Origin: Erinaceus europaeus
Lineage: Eukaryota; Chordata; Mammalia; Eulipotyphla; Erinaceidae
DNA: 64,000 nt
Reading direction: 5' to 3'
Assembly: GCF_950295315.1 (NCBI RefSeq)
Contig: NC_080162.1
Coordinates: 67,989,760 to 68,053,759 of the forward strand
Shown: positions 55,497 to 64,000 of the stretch, piece after piece
Numbering within the stretch: the first letter of the stretch is position 1
Layout of the letters: each line of letters begins with the position of its first letter
Program-made: the position numbers and the translations under genes
Notes under the pieces: model-generated
The model's input: the letters and a program-made list of their open reading frames with translations, nothing else
The model's database searches: none
What the model was told of the DNA's origin: nothing

Positions 55497-56309
55497 GATC
55501 TGTACTTCTGTAACACGTATCCTCCGAACAGCTTTGCTCTAACTCAGTGTGAAAGCACATTAGGTTCTTCAAGACCTAATGTCATAATAAGAATTTTGGC
55601 CATTAAAAAGTCAAGGAACAAGGGTTCTTTGAATGCCTTCCAGTAATATTGGAAGATATAGGTTAGTGTTCTAAATTCTGTTTCCTGCAACTTCTGCCTT
55701 TACTGCTGCCTCTTGGTACTTAGAAGCCTAGCCTTCCTGTGGCCCTCAGTGATGACTTGATAAACCATTGACCTCAATTATTAAGTGTGGAGCAGAAATA
55801 ATATTAAACCTGACTCTCCATTCCCCATTGAGCTATCATGTGTCTCTCAGCAACTTGGCAGGAACCTTTTTCTCACCCCATGTCCTTCCTATTACCCTGC
55901 TATAAGTCCTGCAGCCTCCCAACCACCCCTAGAAACTCAACTCCAGCTTCTCAAGAGTGAAACTGTTGGACACCTGTGTCGGTGGATTTTGCAGGTCAGC
56001 ACCTAATCAACAAGCTTCTTCCTTCCGCGGCAGTCTGATGATCATCCAGGGGTCAAAAGAGTTAGCCCTTTTATTGCTAATCATTGTGGATTCCTGGGAA
56101 GTAGAGCCCTTGTGCCTTACTAAAAGGATGCTGAGTCATTCTAAAGCAAAGAGTTTCTTCTGTGTTTTGTTTTGCTTTAGAAAACTGAATATTAGAGGAT
56201 TCTGGGTAAGAGTAAGGGCAAGGCTTCTGGCCATTGTGGCCTGCAATTTCTAGAATAGCTGCTTACTGCATCATTAGCCAAAGGAGTCCCTAGGAGAAAC
56301 TTCATTAAC
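55497..56309. other. Unique DNA, nothing recognised
   Basis: Frames of 73 and 98 codons (55785-56006, 55957-56253) overlap in different frames without a domain. Confidence 0.35.
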
Positions 56310-56450
56310 TATTACAATAATTATAATAGCTGAGTATAGCTAGTAAACTCCATGTGACATAGACATGTCTTCATATCATTTAATTTTCACTGCAACCCAG
56401 TGAAATAGTTGTTACTTTGTTTCATTCTAAAGGAAAGGAGATATAGAGCA
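56310..56450 (-). repeat. MIR fragment, antisense
   Basis: TAATAGCTGAGTATAGC, ATATCATTTAATTTTCACTGC and CTAAAGGAAAGGAGATATAG in antisense MIR order. Confidence 0.6.
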
Positions 56451-56562
56451 AGAGGCAGTAGTGTGCTGATAAATACTAACAACCAGCGTGCCCAGACATG
56501 CTAAGTTTGCCCATTCTGTGGCCTAAATATCTGCAATGTCATACAAGTTTAAAAACTACCTG

Positions 56563-56720
56563 GAGTCGGGGTAGGGATAACATAGTGGTTATACAAAAAA
56601 CATTCATGCCTGAGACTCTGAAGTCCCAGGTTCAATCCCTGGCACCACCATAAGCCAGAGCTGAGCAACACTCTGGAAAGATAAATAAATAAAAAATAAA
56701 TAATCCCCCAAAACAACAAA
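56563..56720 (+). mobile_element. SINE-E (best sense copy)
   Basis: TGGAGTCGGGGTAGGGATAACATAGTGGTTATAC head, GGTTCAATCCCTGGCACC box-B region, ATAAGCCAGAGCTGAGC, AATAAATAAATAAAAAATAAAT tail. Serves as the reference for the antisense E copies. No clear duplication. Confidence 0.85.
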
Positions 56721-57797
56721 AACCCAAATAACAGCTGATGTTAGTGAATGCAGAGTTGGGAAGAGTTATGCATAATTGGGCTAATCAAGTCAGCTCCAGC
56801 CCATGGTGGACAGAAGGGTTACTCCCTCAAAATCACAGAGTAAATATGTAGTTGAGCTGAATTTGGTACATGGGATAGATTGTCTCCAAAATCCGAGCGG
56901 CATCATTGACTGAGAAAGTCAGAAAACAAACAAACAAACAAAAACTAGAAGGGGCTTCTCTGATAAGCATATAGTTTGTAGTTTTTATTTTAATTAATCA
57001 GATCATTTCACAGATAATCACAATGATCTTTGTTGGCACTAATAAAATAATGACATGCCTTGATCATTTTTGTCTTCCCTGCATGTTGGGAATGTACCTG
57101 CATCCTGTATCGCTAGATGTTAGTGAGATTTTACAAACTTAATAGCTTAGTACTAAAGAGGCATGAGATGACCTTAGGTGACATCCTTGAAAGACTGAGG
57201 GTCACTATTCTAGAGCCAGGGTAGACGGGAGATAGTATATATCAAGAGTTGAAGGTTGGCTGCGTAGAGGGAGGGGCAGGTCACAGAAACAGACCCTCCT
57301 TATTTGTCTTTTTCCCAAGGCTGCCCCTGGCTTCTGTGCTCAGATCTCTAAGCAGAGCATGGTTGGGGACACCATTTGTTGCAAACCCGTTTCCCTTCTT
57401 TGCTGCATTAGGCCACCAGTGAGTCACTACAGTTTTCAAGTAAAGGTGGAGGCCACAGAGCAGGGGCATCCTTTGCAGAACAGTGCTAGCAACTACCTGA
57501 AGTACAAAACAGGAATACGAGGTGTCTCACAGTCTTGCATCCAGATCAAGGATTGATATACAAGTTTATTGCTTAACAATGAGAACTGGAAAACTGCCAC
57601 GAGGCAGATTCAGTTCACCTGAGAGAAAGAGAAGGATGCTTTGGGTACTACTGTCACATGTCAGTATGGAAACCAGTTGACATATAAGCTATGGTCAAAA
57701 GCTTTGGCACAACTGTTGCAGATATAGCTTGATCACATAAAGAACATTAATTGACTCTCAACCAAACCCCGAGTACTTTGTTTTTATTCTCATTTCT
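56721..57797. other. Unique DNA
   Basis: A 65-codon frame (57359-57556) sits in moderately GC-rich sequence. I considered a processed pseudogene but recognise no protein. (AAAC)n at 56921-56943. Confidence 0.35.
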
Positions 57798-57992
57798 TAA
57801 GTATTAATTTAATTTGGATAGAGACTGAGGGAAATTGAGAAGGGAGGGAGAAGTGGGGTGAGAGAGACACCTGCAACAGTTTCCCTGCTCATGAAGCTTC
57901 TCCCCATACAGGTAGGGGGCTGAGGGTCTTGAACCCAGGTCATTCCATACTGTAATGTGTGCACTGAACTGAATAAATGACCTCTAGGCCCC
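57798..57992 (-). mobile_element. SINE-B
   Basis: Minus-strand copy with duplications TTTATTCTCATTTCT (57783-57797) and TTTATTCTCATTTTT (57993-58007). The head is degraded (GGGGCCTAGAGGTC). GGTTCAAGACCC box-B region. Confidence 0.92.
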
Positions 57993-58111
57993 TTTATTCT
58001 CATTTTTCAAAAGATAAAATTCTGCTTTCATGCCCCCAGGCCTCAGAAAAAGTCCTTAGCTCACTCATATGAAATGGCTATAGAAGGACTGTATAGAGAA
58101 GCGTGGACAGA

Positions 58112-58340
58112 AATTTAAAGGGGGGGGGCGTCAGGTGGTGGCACACCTGGTTGGGCACACAAGGGTGTTACAATGCACAAGGACCTAGGTTTGAGCCCCT
58201 GGTCCCCACCTGTGGGGGAAAGCTTCATGAGTGGTGAAGTAGGGCTGAGGCATTTCTCTGTCTCTCTCTTCTAACTCCCTCTCAATTTCTGGCTGTCTCT
58301 ATCCAACAAATAAATAAAGATTTAAAAAAAAATTTAAAAA
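58112..58340 (+). mobile_element. SINE-B
   Basis: Sense copy: G run, CGTCAGGTGGTGGCACACC head, GGTTTGAGCCCCTGG, GTGGGGGAAAGCTTCATGAG, ATCCAACAAATAAATAAAG tail. AGAAGCGTGGACAG (58098-58111) and AGAAGTGTGGACAG after the tail are probable duplications. About ten extra A/T bases precede the head. Confidence 0.9.
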
Positions 58341-58744
58341 AGAAGTGTGGACAGGATGAAGAGATAGAACTAGGTGAAAACAATAGTGGGGAAAGACGTG
58401 TTTGCTGCCCCCAGGCTCAGACAGCAAGGGAGAAAGTAATATGAATGGAATCTGGTAGGAACTGCATTTGTGTCAGGGAAGGCAGTTGATGAATTATGGC
58501 CCTTCCTGAGTTGTAGATCCACTATGAAAACTGTGATCCAACCTGCAGGAGTAAAGATCTTTCTCTGTAACCAGCTGGAAGTTAGGGGCAAAGGAAGCAA
58601 TCACAGACTCCTGGACAGAAAGCAGAGCAAAGAAGAGTATTGACTCAATAAGTAAATCTTGAAGAAAAAAAAAAAAGGTAAAATGAGATACTGAACTTAA
58701 CCATAAGACACTGCCTCTCAAACATGTATAAATCTAATTTTCCT
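58341..58744. other. Unique DNA, nothing recognised
   Basis: Two overlapping minus-strand frames (58370-58721) without domains. An A run at 58664-58675. Confidence 0.35.
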
Positions 58745-58980
58745 GGGAGTTAGGCGGTAGCGCAGTGGGTTAAGCGCAGGTAGCACAAAGCTCAAGGACC
58801 AGCGTAAGGATCCCGGTTCGAGCCCCCAGCTCCCCACCTGCAGGGGAGTTGCTTCACAGGCAGTGAAGCAGGTCTACAGATGTCTCTCTTTCTCTCCCCC
58901 TCTTTGTCTTCCCCTCCTCTGTCCATTTCTTTCTGTCCTATCCAACAACGACGACATTAATAATAGCAACAATAAAAAAA
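58745..58980 (+). mobile_element. SINE-A
   Basis: Sense copy with intact GGTAGCGCAGTGGG A box and GGTTCGAGCCCCC B box region. Tail shortened to AACAATAAAAAAA. Duplications AAATCTAATTTTCCT (58730-58744) and AAATCTAGTCTTCCT (58981-58995), two mismatches. Confidence 0.95.
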
Positions 58981-59405
58981 AAATCTAGTCTTCCTGAAAT
59001 GATCCTGCTAATACTTTCCTTTGCTGAAATTGTAACTGATTTCTTCCTGCCTCTTTTTCTCTCTTAGCATATGAAATGCTGAGGGCATGTTAACATGAAG
59101 CAACAAAATAGCACTCCAGTGTGAAAGCTTCTAAGTCACCGTTTGGCAACCCAAGAAACAGGACTGGTGAGATACGGAGAATTTCTGATTATTCAGAGTG
59201 TCAGCAGGAGCTACAGCATGAATGGGGAATCACAGCCTGGCCTGGATGTTTAATGTGAGCATTCAACTCCTCTCCCCCATGATTCCTGGTAAACCATGGG
59301 GCACACAGGCCAAGTTCCAAATGCCATTTGCAGTGAGCAGCATCTACCAAAGCACACAAGTGTTCTGATACCTCAGACCTCACAGGGTTACTGTAAAAAT
59401 TAATA
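58981..59405. other. Unique DNA, nothing recognised
   Basis: A 60-codon minus-strand frame only. Confidence 0.35.
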
Positions 59406-59485
59406 TTGGGTTGTCAGAAAAGTCATGACGTATTTTCCCATAGTTTTCAATGCAAAAATGCACCATGACTTTTCTGATAATCTAC
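59406..59485 (+). mobile_element. Mariner-like MITE, 80 bp, palindromic
   Basis: Left terminus TTGGGTTGTCAGAAAAGTC; the right end reads on the minus strand as a near match (ATTATCAGAAAAGTCATGG). The arms meet around CAATGCAAAAATG. A TA (59404-59405) precedes it, as expected for Tc1/mariner insertion. Size and shape resemble human MADE1, but the terminal sequence differs. No transposase is present. Confidence 0.8.
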
Positions 59486-59700
59486 CTAGTTATGGCTGGA
59501 GAGATAGTTCCCATGTTTGTGACCTAGGTTCAAGTCCCATCACCACATGTGAGTGCTGTGGCAGGCAGGGTATGTGTAGTGGTGGGGAGAGCTCTGGAAC
59601 TATGATGTCTCCCTCTCTTTATCTGAATGAGGAAAAAAAAATTTAGTCAGAGAGCAGGTAGCTAGAGTCCATTGAGGCCCTGGCTCTGCAAACAAAGAAG
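59486..59700 (+). mobile_element. SINE-C, diverged
   Basis: ATGGCTGGAGAGATAGTTCCC head, GGTTCAAGTCCCATCACC box-B region, ATCTGAATGAGGAAAAAAAAA, GAGGCCCTGGCTCTGC, A-rich tail. The head lies directly against the MITE end. Confidence 0.7.
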
Positions 59701-59849
59701 CAAACATAAAAATAAAAATTAAGTTAGTGTGGGTGAAAACTCATTGCCTCATGTGCATTCTCTTTTACTTTTGAGATTTCTACCAGTATTCTTTTATTAT
59801 CTAAAGGTACCAGAGATAAGTTACCTCCTTGTCAATTTTTATCCTATAT

Positions 59850-60005
59850 TACCTATTTTTAGAGAAGTAGAACCAAAGTTCCACTCCACTATTTATGGAG
59901 TTCCAGCTGTCTACGTCCTTAGAGGGCTCAGGTGGTACTGGGATGTGAACCTAGGGCTTCAAGAATTAATGGCTTGTACTTTATCCCATGAGCCACTGCC
60001 AAGCT
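59850..60005 (-). repeat. Decayed SINE fragment
   Basis: GGGATGTGAACCTAGGGCTTC and TACTTTATCCCATGAGCCACTGCC resemble the copied B-box region and head of a tRNA-like SINE on the minus strand. Confidence 0.45.
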
Positions 60006-61269
60006 CTCTGTTACTTTTTAGCTTTCTCCTCACCCCTGCCCTTTCAATGAGAAAGCACGTTTCCTGACTGCTTTGGGTGGGGGTGGGGTGGGAATTGGTT
60101 TTGTTTTAAAATATCACATTACAAATACGAAAAGAAAGGAGAGAAAGCTCAGGCTTTCTGCACGTGGTGAGATGTGATTAGCCAAATTGGTTGTGGCTGG
60201 GTTGAAGGGGTTCGGAATGTCTATTGGAAATGGTGATGAATAAACTGCTGAGACAAAGTCCCAAGCAGTCCTTGTAGGATATCCTCTCCCTGAGAGCCCA
60301 GCCCTCCTTGGAGTGCAGGCAGGAGAGATCATCCCAGGACAGCAGCTTTGCCTACTCTGTGCTACTGGCTTGTCTACTTTACCTGAATTGCTTCATTAAT
60401 TCAGTGAAACAAATGGTTTAGCTAATATTTTTCCTCTGAATCAACTGCTTATTTGGGCATCTTGCAAACACAAGCTTTCTGTGCAATATGATCAAGTAAC
60501 GTCAGCTTGGCACTAACAGATGCACACAGACAAGGAGCAAAGCACATTTTGACAGCAATGGGAAGGAGATAATTTCAAGTTCATTACTGGTTTTTTTGTG
60601 GGGGGGGAGGTATTATTAAGCATTTATTACTTGAGCTTGGTAAGGAAATCTCCATGTGTGTCTGGATTGAGTATTATCAGCCTGAAATGTTATGTCTTCT
60701 TATGCATTTGTTTAAAATTTAGGAAAGATCTGAATGCCTAGTACTAGGATGAAAGAGAACACATTTGCTTCCTATGGAGTTGTTTCCAAAATATGGCTAA
60801 ATGACATTTTGGTTGGTATTTTGTTTCTACCAGGATTGCCTGATGCAGAGTGAAAAAAAAAAGAAAAAAAAAAAAGTAGGTAGAAACAATGATCAATTTG
60901 TTGCCATGTCCTGAGCAGAGGGGAGACACATCTGTGGGCCTCCCTATACAGTACAGCAGAGACTCCAGCAGTCCCTGAGCCCACAAACCTGACCAGCATG
61001 TTCTTCTGAGGATGGTTGATTGATGTGCCAGAGCTCACAGACCCAGGAGCAAATGAGTCAGCAGCTGAGAGCAGGAATAGTGAAACAGGGATTTTCTCTT
61101 GAATTTTTGCTTATTTTGGGACAGGATGATGCTCTTCTCAGAGGAAGCAAACAGAATGTTAGTAGAAGGAGGCAGACTTATGTAACTCACTTCTAAAACA
61201 AGTGAGCAACGTCACTGAGAGAATCAACACCATCATTAAAGAAATTAAATAGAATTGATGTAAACACAA
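60006..61269. other. Unique DNA, candidate conserved noncoding stretch 60110-60560
   Basis: Repeat-free. 60350-60520 is rich in homeodomain-type ATTA/TAAT cores (CTTCATTAATTCAGTG, TTAGCTAATATTTTTCC). G run at 60598-60608 and A run at 60847-60876. No exon signal. Conservation is only a guess. Confidence 0.35.
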
Positions 61270-61405
61270 TTAGCCCTCTTTCAGTGTAGACTGATACTAT
61301 CCTTAGCCCTACCACTAATTAGCTGTGCAAATTTGGGAAAGCATACTGGGCCTCAGTTTCCTCAAATATATATAAAACGATGGGGTGGCTGTTGGCCATG
61401 CTCCA
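61270..61405 (+). repeat. MIR, sense
   Basis: CTACCACTAATTAGCTGTGC, AATTTGGGAAAGC, GGGCCTCAGTTTCCTC and ATAAAACGATGGGG match the MIR core and 3' part. Confidence 0.82.
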
Positions 61406-61479
61406 GGTACTTTCCAGATCTCACACCTCTCAAGTCTAAGGAGTATTAATAATGATAGCAATTCTAACACTACTTTCAA

Positions 61480-61615
61480 TAATAGTTGTAGCTAGTATTT
61501 ATGGAGTGCCTTCCATGTATCAGGCATGATGCTGGAGGTCTTAAAAATGTCATATCAAAACATATGATTTCATCATTCCCTCCAAGCAATCTTATGAGGT
61601 AAATGACATCTTTCA
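61480..61615 (-). repeat. MIR, antisense
   Basis: TAGCTAGTATTTATGGAGTGCC, ATGTATCAGGCATGATGCTGG and CAAGCAATCTTATGAGGTAAATG fit antisense MIR. Lies 75 bp from a sense MIR. Confidence 0.75.
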
Positions 61616-61702
61616 AAAAATATATATATATATTATTTACCTAGGTAATGCCAGAGAGAATTAGAGCATCACTATGGCACATGAGCTGCTTAGAATGGAA
61701 CT

Positions 61703-61824
61703 AAATAAGAGTCAGGCAGTGGTTTACCTGGTTGAGCGTACATGTTACAATGCACAAGGACCCAAGTTCAAGCCCCCGGTCCCCACCTGCAGGGGAGAAG
61801 CTTAACAAGTGGTGGAGTAGTGCT

Positions 61825-61860
<36 letters not shown>

Positions 61861-61966
61861 CCCTCCCTCCCTCCCTTCTCTTCCTCTCTCCCTCTCCCTT
61901 TTGACACTTGATTTATTTCTGTCTCTGCCCAGTAAAATAAAAATAAATAAATTATATTTTAGCAAA
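61703..61966 (+). mobile_element. SINE-B
   Basis: Sense copy with duplications AGAATGGAACT (61692-61702, 61967-61977). GTCAGGCAGTGGTTTACC head, GTTCAAGCCCCCGG box-B region, an expanded (CT)n(CCCT)n stretch (61831-61877), ATAAAAATAAATAAAT tail. Confidence 0.93.
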
Positions 61967-62214
61967 GAATGGAACTCAAGACTTCACACATGCATGTTCT
62001 GTGCTCCAGCACTGAGTTGCTTCCTGTTACTAGAAAAAAAATTATTATCCTGATTTTAAATATAGGATATTTGAGACATCAGAAGATTAAGGTTCTTGGA
62101 CAAAATCATTACTAACTAACACAGAGTTGATTTGATCTGGATCCCATCAAAAAGTGATCACATATGAAATGTGAACTTATGTATATATTGAGAGAGAGAG
62201 AGAGACAGAGAGTC
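61967..62214. other. Short unique spacer with (GA)n
   Basis: A GA run at 62190-62205. Nothing else. Confidence 0.4.
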
Positions 62215-62400
62215 ATTGTTGGGGTTTCACTACTCTGAGTAGACTTTCCAGATAGAAAGAAACAGAGAGAGAAGAGAAGCAAAGATACAATGGCACCGAA
62301 GCTGCCCCCAGCATGGTGGGGACTGGGCTCAAACCTAGGTCATGGGTTGTGCACATGGCAAAGCATATCCACTGTCTAGGGGAGCTATCTGCTGGCCCAA
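62215..62400 (-). mobile_element. SINE-C, antisense, diverged
   Basis: The minus strand reads GGGCCAGCAGATAGCTCCCC (head), GGTTTGAGCCCAGTCCCCACC (box-B region), GGGGCAGCTTCGGTGCC, CTATCTGGAAAGTCTACTC and AGTAGTGAAACCCC, matching SINE-C order. Confidence 0.72.
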
Positions 62401-63604
62401 CTGAGAATATTTTAATAAAGGGAAGGTAAGCATAGAGCCAAAGAGCCAAAAGGGAGTGAGCAACCACTGTAACTAGTAACAGCAAAGAGCTGAAGGAGTA
62501 CAAGGAGGAAATGAATGTCAAATGAATCCTGGTAAGGGCAGGTAAAGTAAGGTAAGTTTACTGAGCAACACAGGTACCACTCAGCACCAGAAAGGAGCTG
62601 GGAAGAAATGAGAGGAGTAATAGCCCAATTTCTCTTCTCTCTCTCTCTCTTTCTCCCCCTCTTCTTTTTTCTTATATGCAACTACCCCCTGTCCCACCCT
62701 CAATTGCTAACACCTAGCTAGTGTCAGAAAGTGAAGGAACCTGGAAAATCAGTGTGGAAGGGTCAGCCTCCTGATGCACAGTCAAGGCAGAAAAGCAGAA
62801 TTGGCCTGGGGATCAAACAAATCCTGTTAGAGCAGAGCAGAGTCAGGCTTACATAACAACTTCAAGTTCAGAGACCTTGAACTTTCTCTCCATGTCCAGC
62901 TGGGTGATAGATGCATTAAAAAACAAACAAAAACTAAAACATCATTGCGCATTTTCGACTACAATACTATAATAATAATAGTACACAGGTGACTCTCTTT
63001 GTCGTGTGAATAGATTACAATTTATATTAGCCTGTCTGCATTTGGGGATCTTTCCCTTGGAGACATATCAGTGGGCTACCAATGTCATATGAATGGGTGT
63101 ATGGGGGAGGAAGGACATTATTTATAAGATCTTTAAGTGTGTAATAATATTCAACTTTGGAATGTAATTCCTAAAAGTAACAGGCTCAGATAACCAGAAA
63201 CTCACAGAGACCTTCACATTTTGGCCTACTGTTCTTTGCATGGAACCACACGTGTCTCCTCCTTTCCCTTCACCCTCCAGACATCAAACTCTGTGGGCAA
63301 TTGTCAGAGGTCTGTCTCTGTGTATTTGTCTTTTGTACAGAATGCTCCTACTCCCCACAACATTTTCTCCTTTTTTTCAACTGATGAAGGCAAATTTGTT
63401 CTCTCAGAAACAGACCAAAGTCCACCTCTCCTGAAAAGCCATCCTCCTCACCTCCCTTATCTATATTTCTTTGCACTAACTTCTATTGCAGAACTTATCA
63501 TTATGTTGTAAAGTTTTGTTTGCTTCTACACTGGACTGTGAACCTGTGAGGAAGCACGTTGCTTGAAAACAAAACAAAGAGTGCCTGATCTCAGAAAAAC
63601 AATA
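62401..63604. other. Unique DNA
   Basis: (CT)n at 62634-62653. Frames at 62213-62681 (-) and 63221-63511 (+, 96 codons) lack domains and overlap other frames. Confidence 0.35.
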
Positions 63605-63810
63605 GGAGTAATGCTAGCTAATATTTATTTAGTACTTAATATATATACACCAGTCACATACAATGGCTTAGTGAAGCCATACAACAATCCTGTGATTTAA
63701 GTGCTATCATTATTTTATTTTACAGATCAAGACATTGAGGCTTAGAAAATGAACTTGCACAAAATGTTACATAGCTATAAATGAGCTTATGGCTATATCT
63801 GGAAGTCACA
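63605..63810 (-). repeat. MIR, antisense
   Basis: GCTAGCTAATATTTATTTAG, TTTTATTTTACAGATCAAGAC, ATTGAGGCTTAGAAAATG and TTACATAGCTATAAATGAGC in antisense MIR order. Confidence 0.78.
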
Positions 63811-64000
63811 TAAGTCTTGAATCCTCTTGTTAAAAAAACTGAAATTGTCACCATCCCATTTTATAAAAGCTTAGTAAGTGCAAAAACTTCAACTCTACCA
63901 ACAATATTTATTTTGACACATAAGTTATTTATCTTGAGAAACTATGATAAAATATTAATATCTGCTTATTCTGGAACCCTACTATATGAGTTCTTATTAT
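63811..64000. other. Unique DNA to window edge
   Basis: Nothing recognised. Confidence 0.35.

Noticed and set aside
57359..57760. Possible processed pseudogene
   Set aside because: Several short frames look protein-like when joined, but I recognise no parent protein, no poly-A tail and no flanking duplication.
1..64000. Endogenous retrovirus or LTR element
   Set aside because: I looked for paired LTRs with TG...CA ends, a primer-binding site and gag/pol-like frames and found none that I could support.
1..64000. CRISPR array, operon or bacterial-type regulatory system
   Set aside because: Repeats are dispersed retroposons with duplications, not spaced direct repeats. The mammalian repeat content excludes a prokaryotic source.

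Overview
This window looks like ordinary mammalian nuclear DNA with no protein-coding gene that I can support. The evidence is its repeat content: SINEs with tRNA-like heads (A and B box sequences, A-rich tails, target-site duplications), LINE-1 fragments in both orientations, MIR and MER5-like fossils, and many microsatellites. The most abundant SINEs are the kind I associate with hedgehogs (Erinaceus, the ERI SINEs of Eulipotyphla). I infer a hedgehog or close relative. That assignment comes from memory of the SINE sequence, not from a database search.

Naming used here. SINE-A: head GGGAGTCGGGCGGTAGCGCA, body with CACCTGCAGGGGAGTCGCTT, a CT-rich stretch and an ACAACAAGGGCAACAAAAGG tail. A longer version carries about 70 extra bases ending in AATAACCCTGGAGGC. 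SINE-B: head GGGGCCAGGTGGTGGCGCAC, CTGCAGGTGTCTCTCTGTCT body, ATCCAATAAATAAATAAA tail. SINE-C, D and E are smaller, older tRNA-like families. About 17 A, 14 B, 4 C and a dozen D/E copies are listed. L1 3' type A and type B are two 3'UTR versions of the same LINE-1 lineage that share their last ~440 bp.

Layout. 1-2.9 kb: 5' half of a decayed antisense L1 running off the left edge, with a SINE-A inside its ORF1. 3.1-15.6 kb: unique DNA with scattered SINEs, MIRs and one unfamiliar 197-bp retroposon (3408-3604). 15.6-20.6 kb: L1 3' ends, old L1 and a 220-bp inverted duplication. 21-26 kb: a MER5-like element, a SINE with a duplicated B box, and a 2.07-kb L1 with a frameshifted ORF2 C-terminus. 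27-35 kb: the densest repeat block, including a three-layer nest (SINE-E split by L1, L1 split by SINE-A) at 31.6-33.4 kb. 35-60 kb: mostly unique DNA with sparse SINEs, MIRs, an antisense L1 3' end and pyrimidine microsatellites. 59.4 kb: an 80-bp palindromic mariner-like MITE. 60-64 kb: unique DNA that may include conserved noncoding sequence, then MIRs.

Nothing here works as a pathway. The window is an intergenic or intronic stretch whose readable content is its insertion history. The small open frames are mostly products of SINE or L1 consensus sequence or chance.
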